Assembly (NCBI GenBank): GCA_963765105.1
Contig: CAVXUW010000004.1
Location: 496,001 to 560,000, forward strand
From: CALMEC01 sp963765105
GTDB lineage: Bacteria; Actinomycetota; Thermoleophilia; Miltoncostaeales; Miltoncostaeaceae
Length of the DNA: 64,000 nt
Reading direction: 5' to 3'
The position numbers and the translations under genes were made by a program. A model generated the notes under the pieces. That model saw nothing but the letters and a program-made list of their open reading frames with translations. It ran no database searches and was not told where the DNA came from. How positions within the stretch are numbered: position 1 is the first letter of the stretch; every line of letters begins with the position of its first letter. This document shows, one piece after another, positions 36,079-44,688 of this stretch.

Positions 36079-37149
36079 ATGCCCGAAACAACCACCGCGC
36101 CGCCCGTCGATGAGGCCAAACTCATGGAGTTCCTCGGGCGCATAGTCGTCGACGCCGGCGCCACCCTGGCCGCCGCCCTCGTCGTCATCGGCGACAAACT
36201 CGGCCTGTATCGCGCCCTCGCCGCGGCCGGACCACTACGCCCCCACGAACTCGCTGAGCGCACTGGGACCACCGAGCGCTACGTTCGGGAATGGCTCAGC
36301 GCCCAAGCTGCCGGCGGCTACATCACCTACGACAGTGCCTCCAGCGCTTCTCGCTCACGCCCGAGCAGGCGTTCGCCCTCGCCAACCCGGACAGCCCAGT
36401 CTACCTCCCGGCGCTGTTTCAACTGGTGACCTCGGTCGTCGGCGACGAGCGCGCAATCACCGAAGCTTTCCGCACCGGGGCCGGCGTCGGCTGGCACGAG
36501 CACGGCCACGGCCTCTTCGCGCGGCACCGAGCGATTCTTCCGGCCTGGCTACTCCGCGCAACCTCGTGCGTCGTGGCTGCCGGCGCTCGACGGAGTCGTC
36601 GAGAAGCTCGCCGGGGCGCCAGGGTCGCCGACGTCGGCTGCGGCCACGGCGCCTCGACGATCCTGATGGCCCAAGCCTATCCCGCATCGCGTTCGTCGGC
36701 TTCGACTACCACGATCGTCGATCACCCGGCACGCGGTCAGGCCGCCGATGCCGGGGTCGCCGACCGGGTGCGCTTCGAGGTCGCCCCGCCTCGCGTTCCC
36801 GGGGCGGCTACGACCTCGTGACGTTCTTTGACTGCCTGCACGACATGGGCGACCCGGTCGGCGCGTCGGCACACCCACCAGGCGCTCGCCCCCGACGGGA
36901 CGTGGATGATCGTCGAGCCGTACGCGGCGACCACGTCGAGGACAACCTCAATCCCGGTCGGGCGCGCTCTACTACGCGGCATCGACCCTGATCTGCACCC
37001 CCGCATCGCTCGACCAGGAGGTCGGGCTGGCGCTCGGCGCCCAGGCGGGCGAACCGCGCATCCGCGAAGTTGTCACTGCCGGCGGCTTCACGCGCTTCCG
37101 GCGAGCCGCAGAAACCCCATTCAACCTCATCTTCGAAGCCCGACGCTAA
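36079..37149 (+). pseudogene. Rv2258c-like winged-helix SAM methyltransferase, heavily frame-broken (copy 2)
   Basis: A strong start (GGAGGGAG before ATG 36079) opens PETTTAPPVDEAKLMEFLG and RTGTTERYVREWLSAQAAGG. The frame then changes repeatedly: FSLTPEQAFALANPDS in a second frame; FFRPGYSAQPRASWLPALDG in a third; RVADVGCGHGASTILMAQAY back in the second; YDLVTFFDCLHDMGDPV, APDGTWMIVEP and FTRFRRAAETPFNLIFEARR at the end. At least six one-base changes are needed. The total length is a multiple of three, so the losses and gains cancel. It is paralogous to copy 1 and begins just across the regulator's promoter. Confidence 0.8.
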
Positions 37150-37173
37150 CCAACCCAACAGGAGAATCACCCC

Positions 37174-37540
37174 ATGGCAACCGTCACCACCTTCAACTTC
37201 GACACGCTCCGCAACGCGATTGAGCACACGGAAGAATCGACGCTCATCGACCTCTACGCCGACAACGCCGAACTCGAGGTCATCGACCAGACCCGCCCAC
37301 CCAGTACCCCGCTCGTGCTTACCGGAAAGCCCGCGATCGCGGAGCTCTTCCATGACATCTGCAGCCGCGCCATGACCCACGAAGTACAAGACCCGGTCAT
37401 CACCCCAGACCGCATCGCATTCAACGAGGCTTGCCGCTACCCCGACGGGCTTCGCGTCCTGTCCTCCAACTTCCTCGACCTCCAAGGCGGCAAGATCATC
37501 CACCGCGCCCGACTTCGTCCAAGCCTGGGACCAGGCATAG
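37174..37540 (+). CDS. SnoaL-like / nuclear transport factor 2 fold protein (one-base frameshift near the end)
   Basis: About 121 residues expected. TFNFDTLRNAIEHTEESTLIDLYADNAELEV and PLVLTGKPAIAELFHDICSR give a clear NTF2/SnoaL fold. The frame as written runs on through antisense-like sequence to 37725. Removing one C from the CCC at 37508-37510 restores a natural end, HRADFVQAWDQA and a TAG at 37538. It starts 24 bp after methyltransferase copy 2 with its own CAGGAGAA site, so both belong to one operon. The function is unknown; such folds act as small cyclases, hydratases or binding proteins. Confidence 0.72.
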
Positions 37541-37556
37541 CCCTCGTACGCAACCC

Positions 37557-37590
37557 GGCTGTGGCGCAGCCCCATACTCGCGCCACAGCC
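37557..37590 (+). terminator. hairpin terminator after the SnoaL-like gene
   Basis: GGCTGTGGCGC at 37557-37567 and GCGCCACAGCC at 37580-37590 form a perfect 11-bp stem with a 12-base loop, 17 bp after the proposed stop codon. That position supports the frameshift-corrected end of the gene upstream. Confidence 0.68.
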
Positions 37591-38044
37591 AGTGTGGAGC
37601 CGCCGGCGGCTTCGGTGAACGGTTCTTCGGCGGGATGGCTGTCCGCCGTTGACTCTCGGGAGAGGAGACAAGCTGGTGCCGGTGACAATTGCCCAGGCCT
37701 CCGGGATGGTCTTCGTCGCCGATGACGCCGCCACGCGAACCTCGCGAACTGGTGGGTCGCGGTCTGCGCAATTCTCGTCGGAGCAATCGCGAGCGCTCTA
37801 CACCGGGTCAGCGGCAGAGCTCCTCGCACGCGAACCGCAGCGGCCTAGCTTCGCTTGTCGTGCACTGGTGGAAGATGCCTGCCTGACCGTCGAGGAGCAG
37901 GGGTCTCTTCCCGGTCGAGCTGGAACTGGCAGAACCCGGGCAGAGAGAACTCACCGAACTGATTTCCCCTCAACACCCTCGGGAGTGTTTCGCGCCCTGC
38001 GCCAATATCGCAATAACTCCGCGATTACCAGGTCTTTCCCACCA
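37591..38044. other. 454-bp region, at most one tiny broken membrane-protein gene
   Basis: No intact gene is convincing. In one plus-strand frame, 37740-37850 reads HANLANWWVAVCAILVGAIA and further to a stop, a clean single membrane helix with a basic tail. An ATG at 37722 would join it if one base were added at about 37733. Given the density of indels around here this could be a real small membrane protein, but the evidence is thin. Confidence 0.3.
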
Positions 38045-38116
38045 AGCCGGAGAGGGGACTCGAACCCCTGACCTGCCGCTTACAAGGCGGCTGCCTACCA
38101 GCTGAGCTACTCCGGC
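38045..38116 (-). tRNA. tRNA-Thr (anticodon UGU), missing one D-stem base
   Basis: The acceptor stem GCCGGAG/CTCCGGC, the anticodon arm GCCGC-CTTGTAA-GCGGC (anticodon TGT, reads ACA) and the T-arm with GGTTCGAGTCC are all canonical. The D-arm reads GCTC...GGTAGGCAGC, where the normal form is GGTAGAGCAGC; one A is missing, so only 72 bases remain. The 3' CCA is not encoded. The missing base fits the indel problem in adjacent genes better than a real tRNA variant. Confidence 0.88.
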
Positions 38117-38163
38117 GCGGCTGGAAGGGTAGCGCGAAACCTGGGCGCAATCCGGCGGGCGGG

Positions 38164-38680
38164 CTACAGCCCGGGTCTGCGCTGACGCACTTCGTCGAGG
38201 TAGCCGGGGGCACTCGCTCCGGGGGTTGGCACGGCGGGACGCGTGTGAGGGGAACGCCGAGTGCGGCGACTGCGGCGGCGGCAAGGAGGAACGCGGTTGC
38301 GGCGAACGCGATCCAGTAGGCCGCGTTCTCGTCGGAGAAGACCTCGTTGCGCTCTTTGTTCAGCAGCACCATGGTGATGATGCACGCCCCGGCCAACGGA
38401 ATGCCGAAGATTCGTGCCCTCATGGCCAGCATGAACGCAGCAGACGGCACCGCCATGATGATGAAGGCGCTCATCGCGCCACCGGGATGGGCGTTCACAC
38501 CATCACTGTCCATCGGGACGACCATCGCGACGGACGCCAGAACGGCGAGCGCTCCAATGAGAAGCCACAAGGCGTTTGGCTGGCGGATCTCACTCACTGC
38601 CACTCTGAGCGTGCGATTGTGATCCTCGAGGCGCGCGACCTTCCGTCCCAATTCCTCGATTGCCTTTCAGTCTCATCCAT
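38164..38680 (-). CDS. small membrane protein with N-terminal coiled coil (two one-base frameshifts)
   Basis: Joining three frames gives about 172 residues. It starts with MDETERQ, continues as IEELGRKVARLEDHNRTLR (a short coiled coil), and then has four hydrophobic helices (LWLLIGALAVLASVAMVVP, AFIIMAVPSAAFMLAM, FGIPLAGACIITMVLL, AYWIAFAATAFLLAAAAVA). It ends PTPGASAPGYLDEVRQRRPG. One base appears lost near 38660 and one near 38245. No family is recognised. It is downstream of sigH on the same strand, directly before tRNA-Thr. Confidence 0.6.
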
Positions 38681-38738
38681 GTTCTGAGACTAACCGCTCC
38701 ATGTGTACGCGCAGTTGGGGCATGGCAAAGTTTGCCCG

Positions 38739-39415
38739 TTAGGGCGCCAGGCGCAGGTCGATGACCTCGCGGCTCTTGAGGTGCATCGCGACCTTCCGCT
38801 TGACCCGTTGAGGGCGTTGTCGACGGTCTTGGGGGTGCAGCCCTGGATGTCGGCGATCTCCTCGTAGCTGCGGCCCTCGAGGTACATGCCGAGGACGCGG
38901 TGCTCGAGGTCCGACAGGACGGTTCCGAGGCAATCGAGGAGGCTGCGGAGCTCCTCCGTCGAGATCGCCTGCGTCATCGGGTCCGAGACCGGGTCGCCGG
39001 CGAGGACCTCGGCCAGCGTGGCCTCCTGCTCGCCGCTGCCCGCGCGGGAGTGGCTGAACGAGATGTACGTGTTGAGCGGCGAGTGCTTGTTGCGGGCCGC
39101 GGTCTTGATCGCGGTGATGATCTGGCGCGTCACGCACAGCTCGGCGAACGAGCGGAACGACGCCTCACGCTCGACGCGGTAGTCGCGGACCGCCTTGAAG
39201 AGGCCGATCAGGCCCTCCTGGATCAGATCCTCGATCTCGCCGCCGGCGAGGAAGTACGAGTTGGCCTTGAGGCGCACGAAGCCCTTGTAGCGCTCGATGA
39301 TCTTGTCCATCGCGACCCGATCGCCGCTCGCGGGCCCGGATAACGAGCGCCCGATCATGAATCTCGACAAGAGATCGAGCTTGAAGCTTTCGCTGAGCGG
39401 TCGCCTGGTAATCAT
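38739..39415 (-). CDS. sigH: RNA polymerase sigma factor, SigH/sigma-70 family (one-base frameshift near C-terminus)
   Basis: About 225 residues expected. Region 2 is clear (AMDKIIERYKGFVRLKANSYF, GEIEDLIQEGLIGLFKAVRDY, FRSFAELCVTRQII), as is region 4 (LSDLEHRVLGMYLEGRSYEEIADIQ, CTPKTVDNAL). The family then continues QRVKRKVAMHLKSREV, which is found in the next frame ending at 38739, so one base is missing near 38808. The N-terminus may also carry an indel: LVIRARASGDRVAMDK would need one near 39345. It sits after rlmB-cysS, the classical order of this locus in Gram-positive bacteria. Confidence 0.82.
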
Positions 39416-39568
39416 GGGGCCCCCGACGGGAAGTGTCTCAGGGAGCGATTTGCGGTGGGGCTACACGGAAAGTCTCAGGTTCAAGTTGAACTTTTGCTTT
39501 GGTCGCCTGGCGCGCATTCTCTGCGTCCCCGACGCCCATGTCAAAGAGAATATCCGCAAATTGCGAAT

Positions 39569-40263
39569 TTATCCCCGGCGGGTGGTTTCGAAGAGCAAAA
39601 GCGCAGTCGCAACCGACAGGTTGAGGCTTTCGACCTTTCCCGACATCGGGATCTTGACCAGTCGATCGCACATGGACCGCACCCGGGGACGCAAGCCCTC
39701 GCCTTCGGCGCCGATCACGATGATGCGCCGCGGATCCCACTCGACATCGCGGTAGTCATCGGCGGCATCCTCGTCCGCGCCCACCACCCAGCGCGAGGGG
39801 CTCTTGGCGTCGTGCAGGAAGCTCGCCAGGTTCTCGACCTGGGCCACGCGGACATGCTCGATCGCACCGGCCGAGGTCTTGCAGACCGCGCCGGTGACGT
39901 CGGGGCTGCCGCGCCGCATCATCACGATGCCCGCCGCACCCACCGCGTCGGCCACGCGGGCGACCGCTCCCAGGTTGCGGGGGTCCTGCAGGCGATCCAG
40001 GCAGACGATCGGGCCCGGCGCGTCCAGGATCTCGTGGACCTCCGCATACGGGTAGGGGTCGGCGAACGCGACGATGCCCTGGTTGTCGCCCGTGCCGGCC
40101 GCCCTGCCCAGCGCCGCTTTGTCGACACGCGTGGATTGAGCGCCGCGACCCACGGCTCCTTGCAGAGATCCTGGAGCGCCTGCACCTCGTGGACACGGCG
40201 GCGGCCGGCCGCGATCAGCTCCCTGACCGGGTTGCGGCCGTAGACGACGTCGTGCTCGCTCAG
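39569..40263 (-). CDS. rlmB: 23S rRNA 2'-O-ribose methyltransferase RlmB-like (one-base frameshift)
   Basis: About 231 residues expected. The N-terminal substrate-binding part (SEHDVVYGRNPVRELIAAG, VHEVQALQDLCKEPWV) is in one frame. The SPOUT catalytic part is in another: DNQGIVAFADPYPYAE, CLDRLQDPRNLGAVAR, a VIGAEGEGLR knot loop and IPMSGKVESLNLSVATALLL. A one-base loss near 40135-40150 explains the break. The family methylates Gm2251 of 23S rRNA. The N-terminal frame has no standard start; CTG at 40263 overlaps the cysS stop (CTGA) and would give Met-Ser-Glu-His. Confidence 0.82.
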
Positions 40264-41662
40264 GCCCGGTAGACCTGCGGGCCCTCGCCTGTGTCGCGTA
40301 CCTCGAATCCTAGCGCCTCGATCGCGTCGCGAAGGCGGTCCGACTCGGCGAAGTCTTTCGCCTCGCGGGCCACGACGCGTTGGCGGGCCATGTCTGTGAC
40401 CTCGGCCGGGATCGCGTCGGCGTCGTCGAGGGTGGCGAGCGCGAACACATCGAGCAGCTCGAGAAGAGTCGCTTGGCCTCGCGCAGCTGGTCGGCGCCGG
40501 GCCGCTCACTTTCGACCGCGATGTTGGTGGCGCGGACCATGCCGTCCAGCGCCGCGCAGGCCTCGGGCGTGTTGAAGTCGTCGTCGAGCGGGGCGAAGAA
40601 CTCCTGACGGCCCTGCATGAGCGCGGCTGTCAGCTCGGCGTCTGTGCCCTCGCCAGGTGACGCGATGGCCGTATCAAGGGCTCGGAGGCCGTTCCTGATG
40701 CGCTCATAGCGCTTGCCGGCCTCGTCTAGCCGGTCGGGCCAAACGGCAGCTTGGAGCGGTAGTGGCTCGTCAGGAAGTAGGCGATGACGGTGTCGCGCGG
40801 CCACGCGTCCATCACCTCGTGCCAACGACGCGATGTTGCCGACGCTCTTGGCCATCTTCTCGCCGGCCAGCTCCAGCATCTCGTTGTGCATCCAGATCTT
40901 CGCGAACGGCTGGTTGCGTGCCCCTTCGGACTGGGCGATCTCGTTCTCGTGGTGCGGGAACACCAGGTCGATGCCGCCGCCGTGGATCTCGAACTCGGCT
41001 CCGAGCAGCTGCTCGGCCATGGCGCTGCACTCGATGTGCCAGCCCGGCCGGCCCGGGCCCCACGGCGAATCCCAGAAGGCATCCTCGTCGGGCTTGTTGC
41101 CCTTCCACAACGCGAAGTCGAGGGGGCTCTCCTTGCCGTCGCCGTGTTCTTCGCTGCGCATCTCGTCGAGCTTTCGGCCCGACAGCTTGCCGTAGCCCGC
41201 AAAGCGCTCGACGCGGAAGTAGACGTCGCCGTCGGCCGGGTAGGCCAGGCCCTTGTCGATGAGGTCCTGGATGAGCTGGATGATCTGGGGCATCGTCTCG
41301 GTGACCGTCGGCTCGTGCGTGGGGCGCCCCAGCCCAAGGCGGCTGGTGTCGTCGATGTACGCCTGCGCGTACTTCTCCGCCGCCTCGGTGCTGGGGATGC
41401 CCTCGACGCGCGCCGCGTCGTAGATCTTGTCGTTGACGTCGGTGATGTTGCCGCGAAGATGGCACGGCAGACCACGGCGCTCCAGGAACCGCTTGAGCAC
41501 CGAGAACACCACGAACGGCCGCGCGTTGCCGATGTGGATGCGCGAGTACACCGTCGGCCCGCACGCGTAGATGCGCACCTCCCCGTCGGGGCCGGTGGTC
41601 AACGGCTCCTTGCGCTTGGTCAGCGTCGAGTAGAGGCGAATGCCTGTTTCGGAGTTCCTCAT
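40260..41662 (-). CDS. cysS: cysteinyl-tRNA synthetase (three one-base indels)
   Basis: About 467 residues expected, the normal CysRS length. It has the zinc ligand region YACGPTVYS with HIGNAR (HIGH signature), WHIECSAMA and HGGGIDLVFPHHENEIAQSE, and KMAKSVGN (KMSKS). The frame then breaks: an extra G near 40822 (TTGGCACGAG), a missing base near 40731 and a missing base near 40462. With these corrected it reads on through HEVMDAWPRDTVIAYFLTSH, LDEAGKRYERIRNGLRALD and FALATLDDADAIPAEVTDMA to EGPQVYRA at 40260. The enzyme charges tRNA-Cys and is essential, so the indels are unlikely to be real. Confidence 0.87.
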
Positions 41663-41864
41663 ACGCCGCCCCCACCACGGCACTTAGACGGCCTATTCCC
41701 CACCAGACCCCAAAGGAACCCCTTGTGGCGGCGGCTCAAATGCTGGTGGCGGCTGGACCCCCATACGCCGCCCCCACCACGGCACTGAGACGGCCTATTC
41801 CCCACCAAAGCCCAAAGAGACTTTTTGTTGCGGTGGTTCAAACGTTGGTGGCGGCTGGATTTCA
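41661..41864 (-). repeat. two tandem copies of a 102-bp repeat between ispF and cysS
   Basis: Units 41661-41762 and 41763-41864 fill exactly the gap between the cysS ATG and the ispF stop. The most conserved stretch (minus strand) is GGTGGGGAATAGGCCGTCT followed by GTGCCGTGGTGGGGGCGGCG. Both units are open in the same minus frame (34 codons each, common peptide LVGNRPS-CRGGGGV), but there is no ribosome-binding site, and Trp/Arg/Gly-rich content suggests a non-coding element. Confidence 0.8.
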
Positions 41865-42333
41865 TCATTGCTTCTCAACCAATGCGACAACCTGGCACGC
41901 GATTCCTTCGCCCCGGCCCGTGGCGCCCATTCCGTCGGTCGTCGTCGCATGCACGGTCACTGGTGCTCCGACGATGGTCGTCAGCGCCGCCTGCATCGCA
42001 TCGCGGTGTGGGGCCAGGCGCGGCTTCTCGCAAACGATCACCGCGTGAGCGTTGACCACGCGCGCACCCTGCGCGTCGAGACGGTCGAGCACAACGCGCA
42101 ACAGGCGCGCACCCGATGCGCCCGCCCATTCGGGGGTCGCCGGGAAACAGCTCGCCCAGGTCGGGGCCGCCGGTTGCCGACAGCAGCGCGTCGCACAGGG
42201 CATGCGCGACGACGTCGCCATCGGAGTGGCCGGCGAGGCCCTCGGGGTGCGGGATGTGGACGGTGCCCAGCATCAGGGGAACGTCGGGGCCCAATCGGTG
42301 GGCGTCGATGCCGAGGCCGACGCGCACGCTCAT
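41865..42333 (-). CDS. ispF: 2-C-methyl-D-erythritol 2,4-cyclodiphosphate synthase (one-base frameshift)
   Basis: About 155 residues, the standard length. The first half reads VGLGIDAHRLGPDVPLMLGT, then LAGHSDGDVVAHALCDALL (zinc ligands Asp-His and a later His) and DLGELFPGDP. The second half lies in the next frame: EWAGASGARLL, NAHAVIVCEKPRLAPH and ATTTDGMGATGRGEGIA. Shortening the run of five C (plus strand GGGGG at 42132-42136) by one joins them. The enzyme makes the cyclodiphosphate of the MEP isoprenoid pathway. The ATG overlaps the stop of the PHP gene. Confidence 0.87.
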
Positions 42334-43184
42334 CCGAGCTGCACCTGTTCGGCCTCGCGACGACGGAAGCGCGTGAGCGTGGTGTAGCCCGCTCCGCGCA
42401 GTGCCGCGACCGCCGTGGGGTAGTCGCGTGCGACGTCGTCGGGCGAGTGCGCGTCGCTCGACAGCGTGGCCGGGACGCCGGCCGCACGGAACCGGGCGAG
42501 CCAGTCCGGGTCGGGGTACAGCTCACGGATGGGCTTTCGCAGGCCCGCCGAGGAGCACTCGATTGCGACTCCCGCGTTGGCGACGGCGGCTACCACCTCG
42601 TCAACGCGTTCGGCGAGTGACGCCGGGAAGCGGTGGCCGAAGACCTTGGGCAGATCAGGATGGGCCAACACGTCGTACAGGCCGGACTCGGCCGCGGCAA
42701 TCAGCTCGTCGAGGTATCGCTCCCATACCGTCTCGGCGGTGATGTGGTCGGCCGCCGGATCGTCGGGATCGTCGATGCCGAGCTCGTCGAGCCAGTGCAC
42801 CGAGCCGAGCACGATGTCGAAGGGATGCGCGTCGAGCACGGCGGCGATCTCGTCGCGACGGTTCGGCAACCAGTCCATCTCGATCCCCACGAGGACCGGC
42901 AGCCCCGCCTCCTGTGCAGCCACAAGGGCGTCGCAATGCTCGCCAAGGTCCTCGGTGGCCTCGCCCTGCCACCACGGGTTGGGGTGCCACTCTCGGGCGA
43001 CGGTGAACCGGTGGACGTGCTCGGTGATCGCGATCTCCCCCACCGCCCGCGCCTTTGCCTGCTCGACGTACCGGCCGATCCACCCGAGCGAACGGGGCCC
43101 GCCATGGGCCTCCCAGCGGCGTGCATCACGCTCACGCGCCTCGGGACCATCGGGTTGCAGATGCATGTGGTAATCGGTCAACAC
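42330..43184 (-). CDS. PHP-domain phosphatase (histidinol-phosphatase like)
   Basis: 284 residues from a GTG at 43184 (MLTDYHMHLQPDG). The PHP metal-site motifs are all present: HMH near the start, ITEHVH, GIEMDWLP, GSVHWLDELG, VLAHPDLPK, IECSSAGLRK and SSDAHSPDDVA. The family hydrolyses histidinol phosphate or related phosphate esters. The open frame extends upstream to 43613, overlapping the divergent gene; a second possible start is ATG 43286. The ispF ATG overlaps its stop, so both are in one operon. Confidence 0.86.
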   Translation of the reverse strand: MLTDYHMHLQPDGPEARERDARRWEAHGGPRSLGWIGRYVEQAKARAVGEIAITEHVHRFTVAREWHPNPWWQGEATEDLGEHCDALVAAQEAGLPVLVGIEMDWLPNRRDEIAAVLDAHPFDIVLGSVHWLDELGIDDPDDPAADHITAETVWERYLDELIAAAESGLYDVLAHPDLPKVFGHRFPASLAERVDEVVAAVANAGVAIECSSAGLRKPIRELYPDPDWLARFRAAGVPATLSSDAHSPDDVARDYPTAVAALRGAGYTTLTRFRRREAEQVQLG

Positions 43185-43338
43185 GGCCTGGGGACGATAC
43201 GCGAAACCGATGCCCTCCTTCCGGGCGGCAACAACCACCCGTGGGGGAACCAAAGAACGGTAACCGCGTCGCAACACGGCCTTCATGTACGACCGAAACA
43301 CTGCGGCAGCAAACGCAGTTGTCAACGAGGGGGCCGTG

Positions 43339-44685
43339 ATGGCGGATGTGTCGCGTATCCAGTGGTGGCGTTGGTTGGCCGGCGGTGCCTTGGTAGGTGC
43401 CGGAACCCTTGCCGCTCCCACTCTCGCCCTGGCCGGTTGGTCGGCGCCCGTGACTCTCGGCGGCGCCGGAGACGGAGTTGACGGACTCAGCCTCGCTGCC
43501 AGCGCCGCCGACGTCTCTGCGGCCACCTGGACCGACACTCCGGGCGTGCTGGGTGGCAACACTCTCACCGCAGCCGCCCTCGCCGTGCGACCACGTGACG
43601 GCGTCTTCATCACCAGCTCGCCGGACCCGCTCTCGCCTTCCCTGGGCCCGGACGCCTCAGCGAGCCCAGATCGCTATCGCACCTCTGCCCTGGGTGTGTT
43701 CCTCTCACCTGTTGGCGAGCCGACGGTCGCCTGGCTGCGAGATCGACGTCAGGCGAGCTACGCGCCCGCGCCGCGTCGCGATCTCGTCGTACGCCACCGG
43801 CTTTCTGATGGCCAACTGTTCGACGAGAAGGTCCGCGGTGGAGCCATCGTGGCGGCCGCGACAAGTAGCAACCGCACAGATGGTTTCGCTGCAACGCTCG
43901 CAATTCCACGCCAGTTGACCGTGTTCGGTATCAGCCCGCGGGCCGTCAGCACATCGACGTTCCCGGGGAATGCTCGTGAAGTTGGTGTGGGCATCGACCG
44001 CAAGGGAACGATTGTGACTGCGTGGATCGGTACTGCCGGGGCGGTGCGGGTCCATCGCGAACGCCCATTCGCATTCTCACGCGACGACTCGATCGCGCCA
44101 GCATCTGAAGACGCCCTGCGCGGCCTGACCGTCGGGGTTGACGCCGAAGGCCGCGCAACCATCACGTGGATTCGGCGCCGCGCCGGGCAGGACGAACTGC
44201 GCACCAGCGTGGTGCTCCCCAACCGGCCTCCAACCCCACCCCGAACCATTGTTCGGCAGAGCCACATCATCGGCTCCGACCTAGCGGTCTCACCCGCGGG
44301 CCCGACGGTGCTGGCCTGGACCACCCGGGTCGGCACCCGTCGCTACATCGAGGTCACCAGCCGAGGGAAGGCACCGCGGCAGTGGAGTCCGATACAGCGC
44401 TTGGGTAAACGTCTCCCGGGCAACGCATCGGCGCCCTCCGTCGCTCAGACGCGAAAAGCAGGTTACGTGGCGTGGCTCCACGAGGACGCCTCCGGCAATC
44501 AGTCGATTCATGTGGCTCGCAGCAACGGGTTCGGATGGGCGCGTAGTCGTGTCGCCGAGGGCATCGACGAGCGGGCGAGCATCCCACCAGTGATCGATGC
44601 CGTAGGCGACCGTGCCATCGTCGGATGGGGCGAAGGTAGCGGCAACTGCTGCGGCGTTTACCGCGTTAGTCGCTTCACACCGTAG
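43339..44685 (+). CDS. secreted hypothetical protein, propeller-like repeats
   Basis: 448 residues. Start ATG 43339 follows GAGGGGG. A signal peptide (WWRWLAGGALVGAGTLAAPTLALAG) covers residues about 8-33. The mature part has recurring segments of about 50 residues with a conserved Trp pattern (AATWTDTPG, TVAWLRDRRQ, VTAWIGTAG, ITWIRRRAG, LAWTTRVG, VAWLHEDASG, IVGWGEGSG), which suggests a six- or seven-bladed beta-propeller. There are two adjacent cysteines near the C-terminus. No enzyme motif is visible. The stop is three bases from that of ispD, which converges on it. Confidence 0.72.
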   Translation: MADVSRIQWWRWLAGGALVGAGTLAAPTLALAGWSAPVTLGGAGDGVDGLSLAASAADVSAATWTDTPGVLGGNTLTAAALAVRPRDGVFITSSPDPLSPSLGPDASASPDRYRTSALGVFLSPVGEPTVAWLRDRRQASYAPAPRRDLVVRHRLSDGQLFDEKVRGGAIVAAATSSNRTDGFAATLAIPRQLTVFGISPRAVSTSTFPGNAREVGVGIDRKGTIVTAWIGTAGAVRVHRERPFAFSRDDSIAPASEDALRGLTVGVDAEGRATITWIRRRAGQDELRTSVVLPNRPPTPPRTIVRQSHIIGSDLAVSPAGPTVLAWTTRVGTRRYIEVTSRGKAPRQWSPIQRLGKRLPGNASAPSVAQTRKAGYVAWLHEDASGNQSIHVARSNGFGWARSRVAEGIDERASIPPVIDAVGDRAIVGWGEGSGNCCGVYRVSRFTP

Positions 44686-44688
44686 AGA

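Noticed and set aside
38690..42333. Programmed ribosomal frameshifting in sigH, rlmB, cysS and ispF
   Set aside because: The shifts occur at unrelated sequences, in both directions, without slippery heptamers or a common structure, and a tRNA gene in the same tract also lacks a base.
43285..43613. Extended N-terminus of the PHP phosphatase frame
   Set aside because: Would overlap the signal peptide region of the divergent secreted-protein gene; the family starts at the GTG at 43184 (LTDYHMH).
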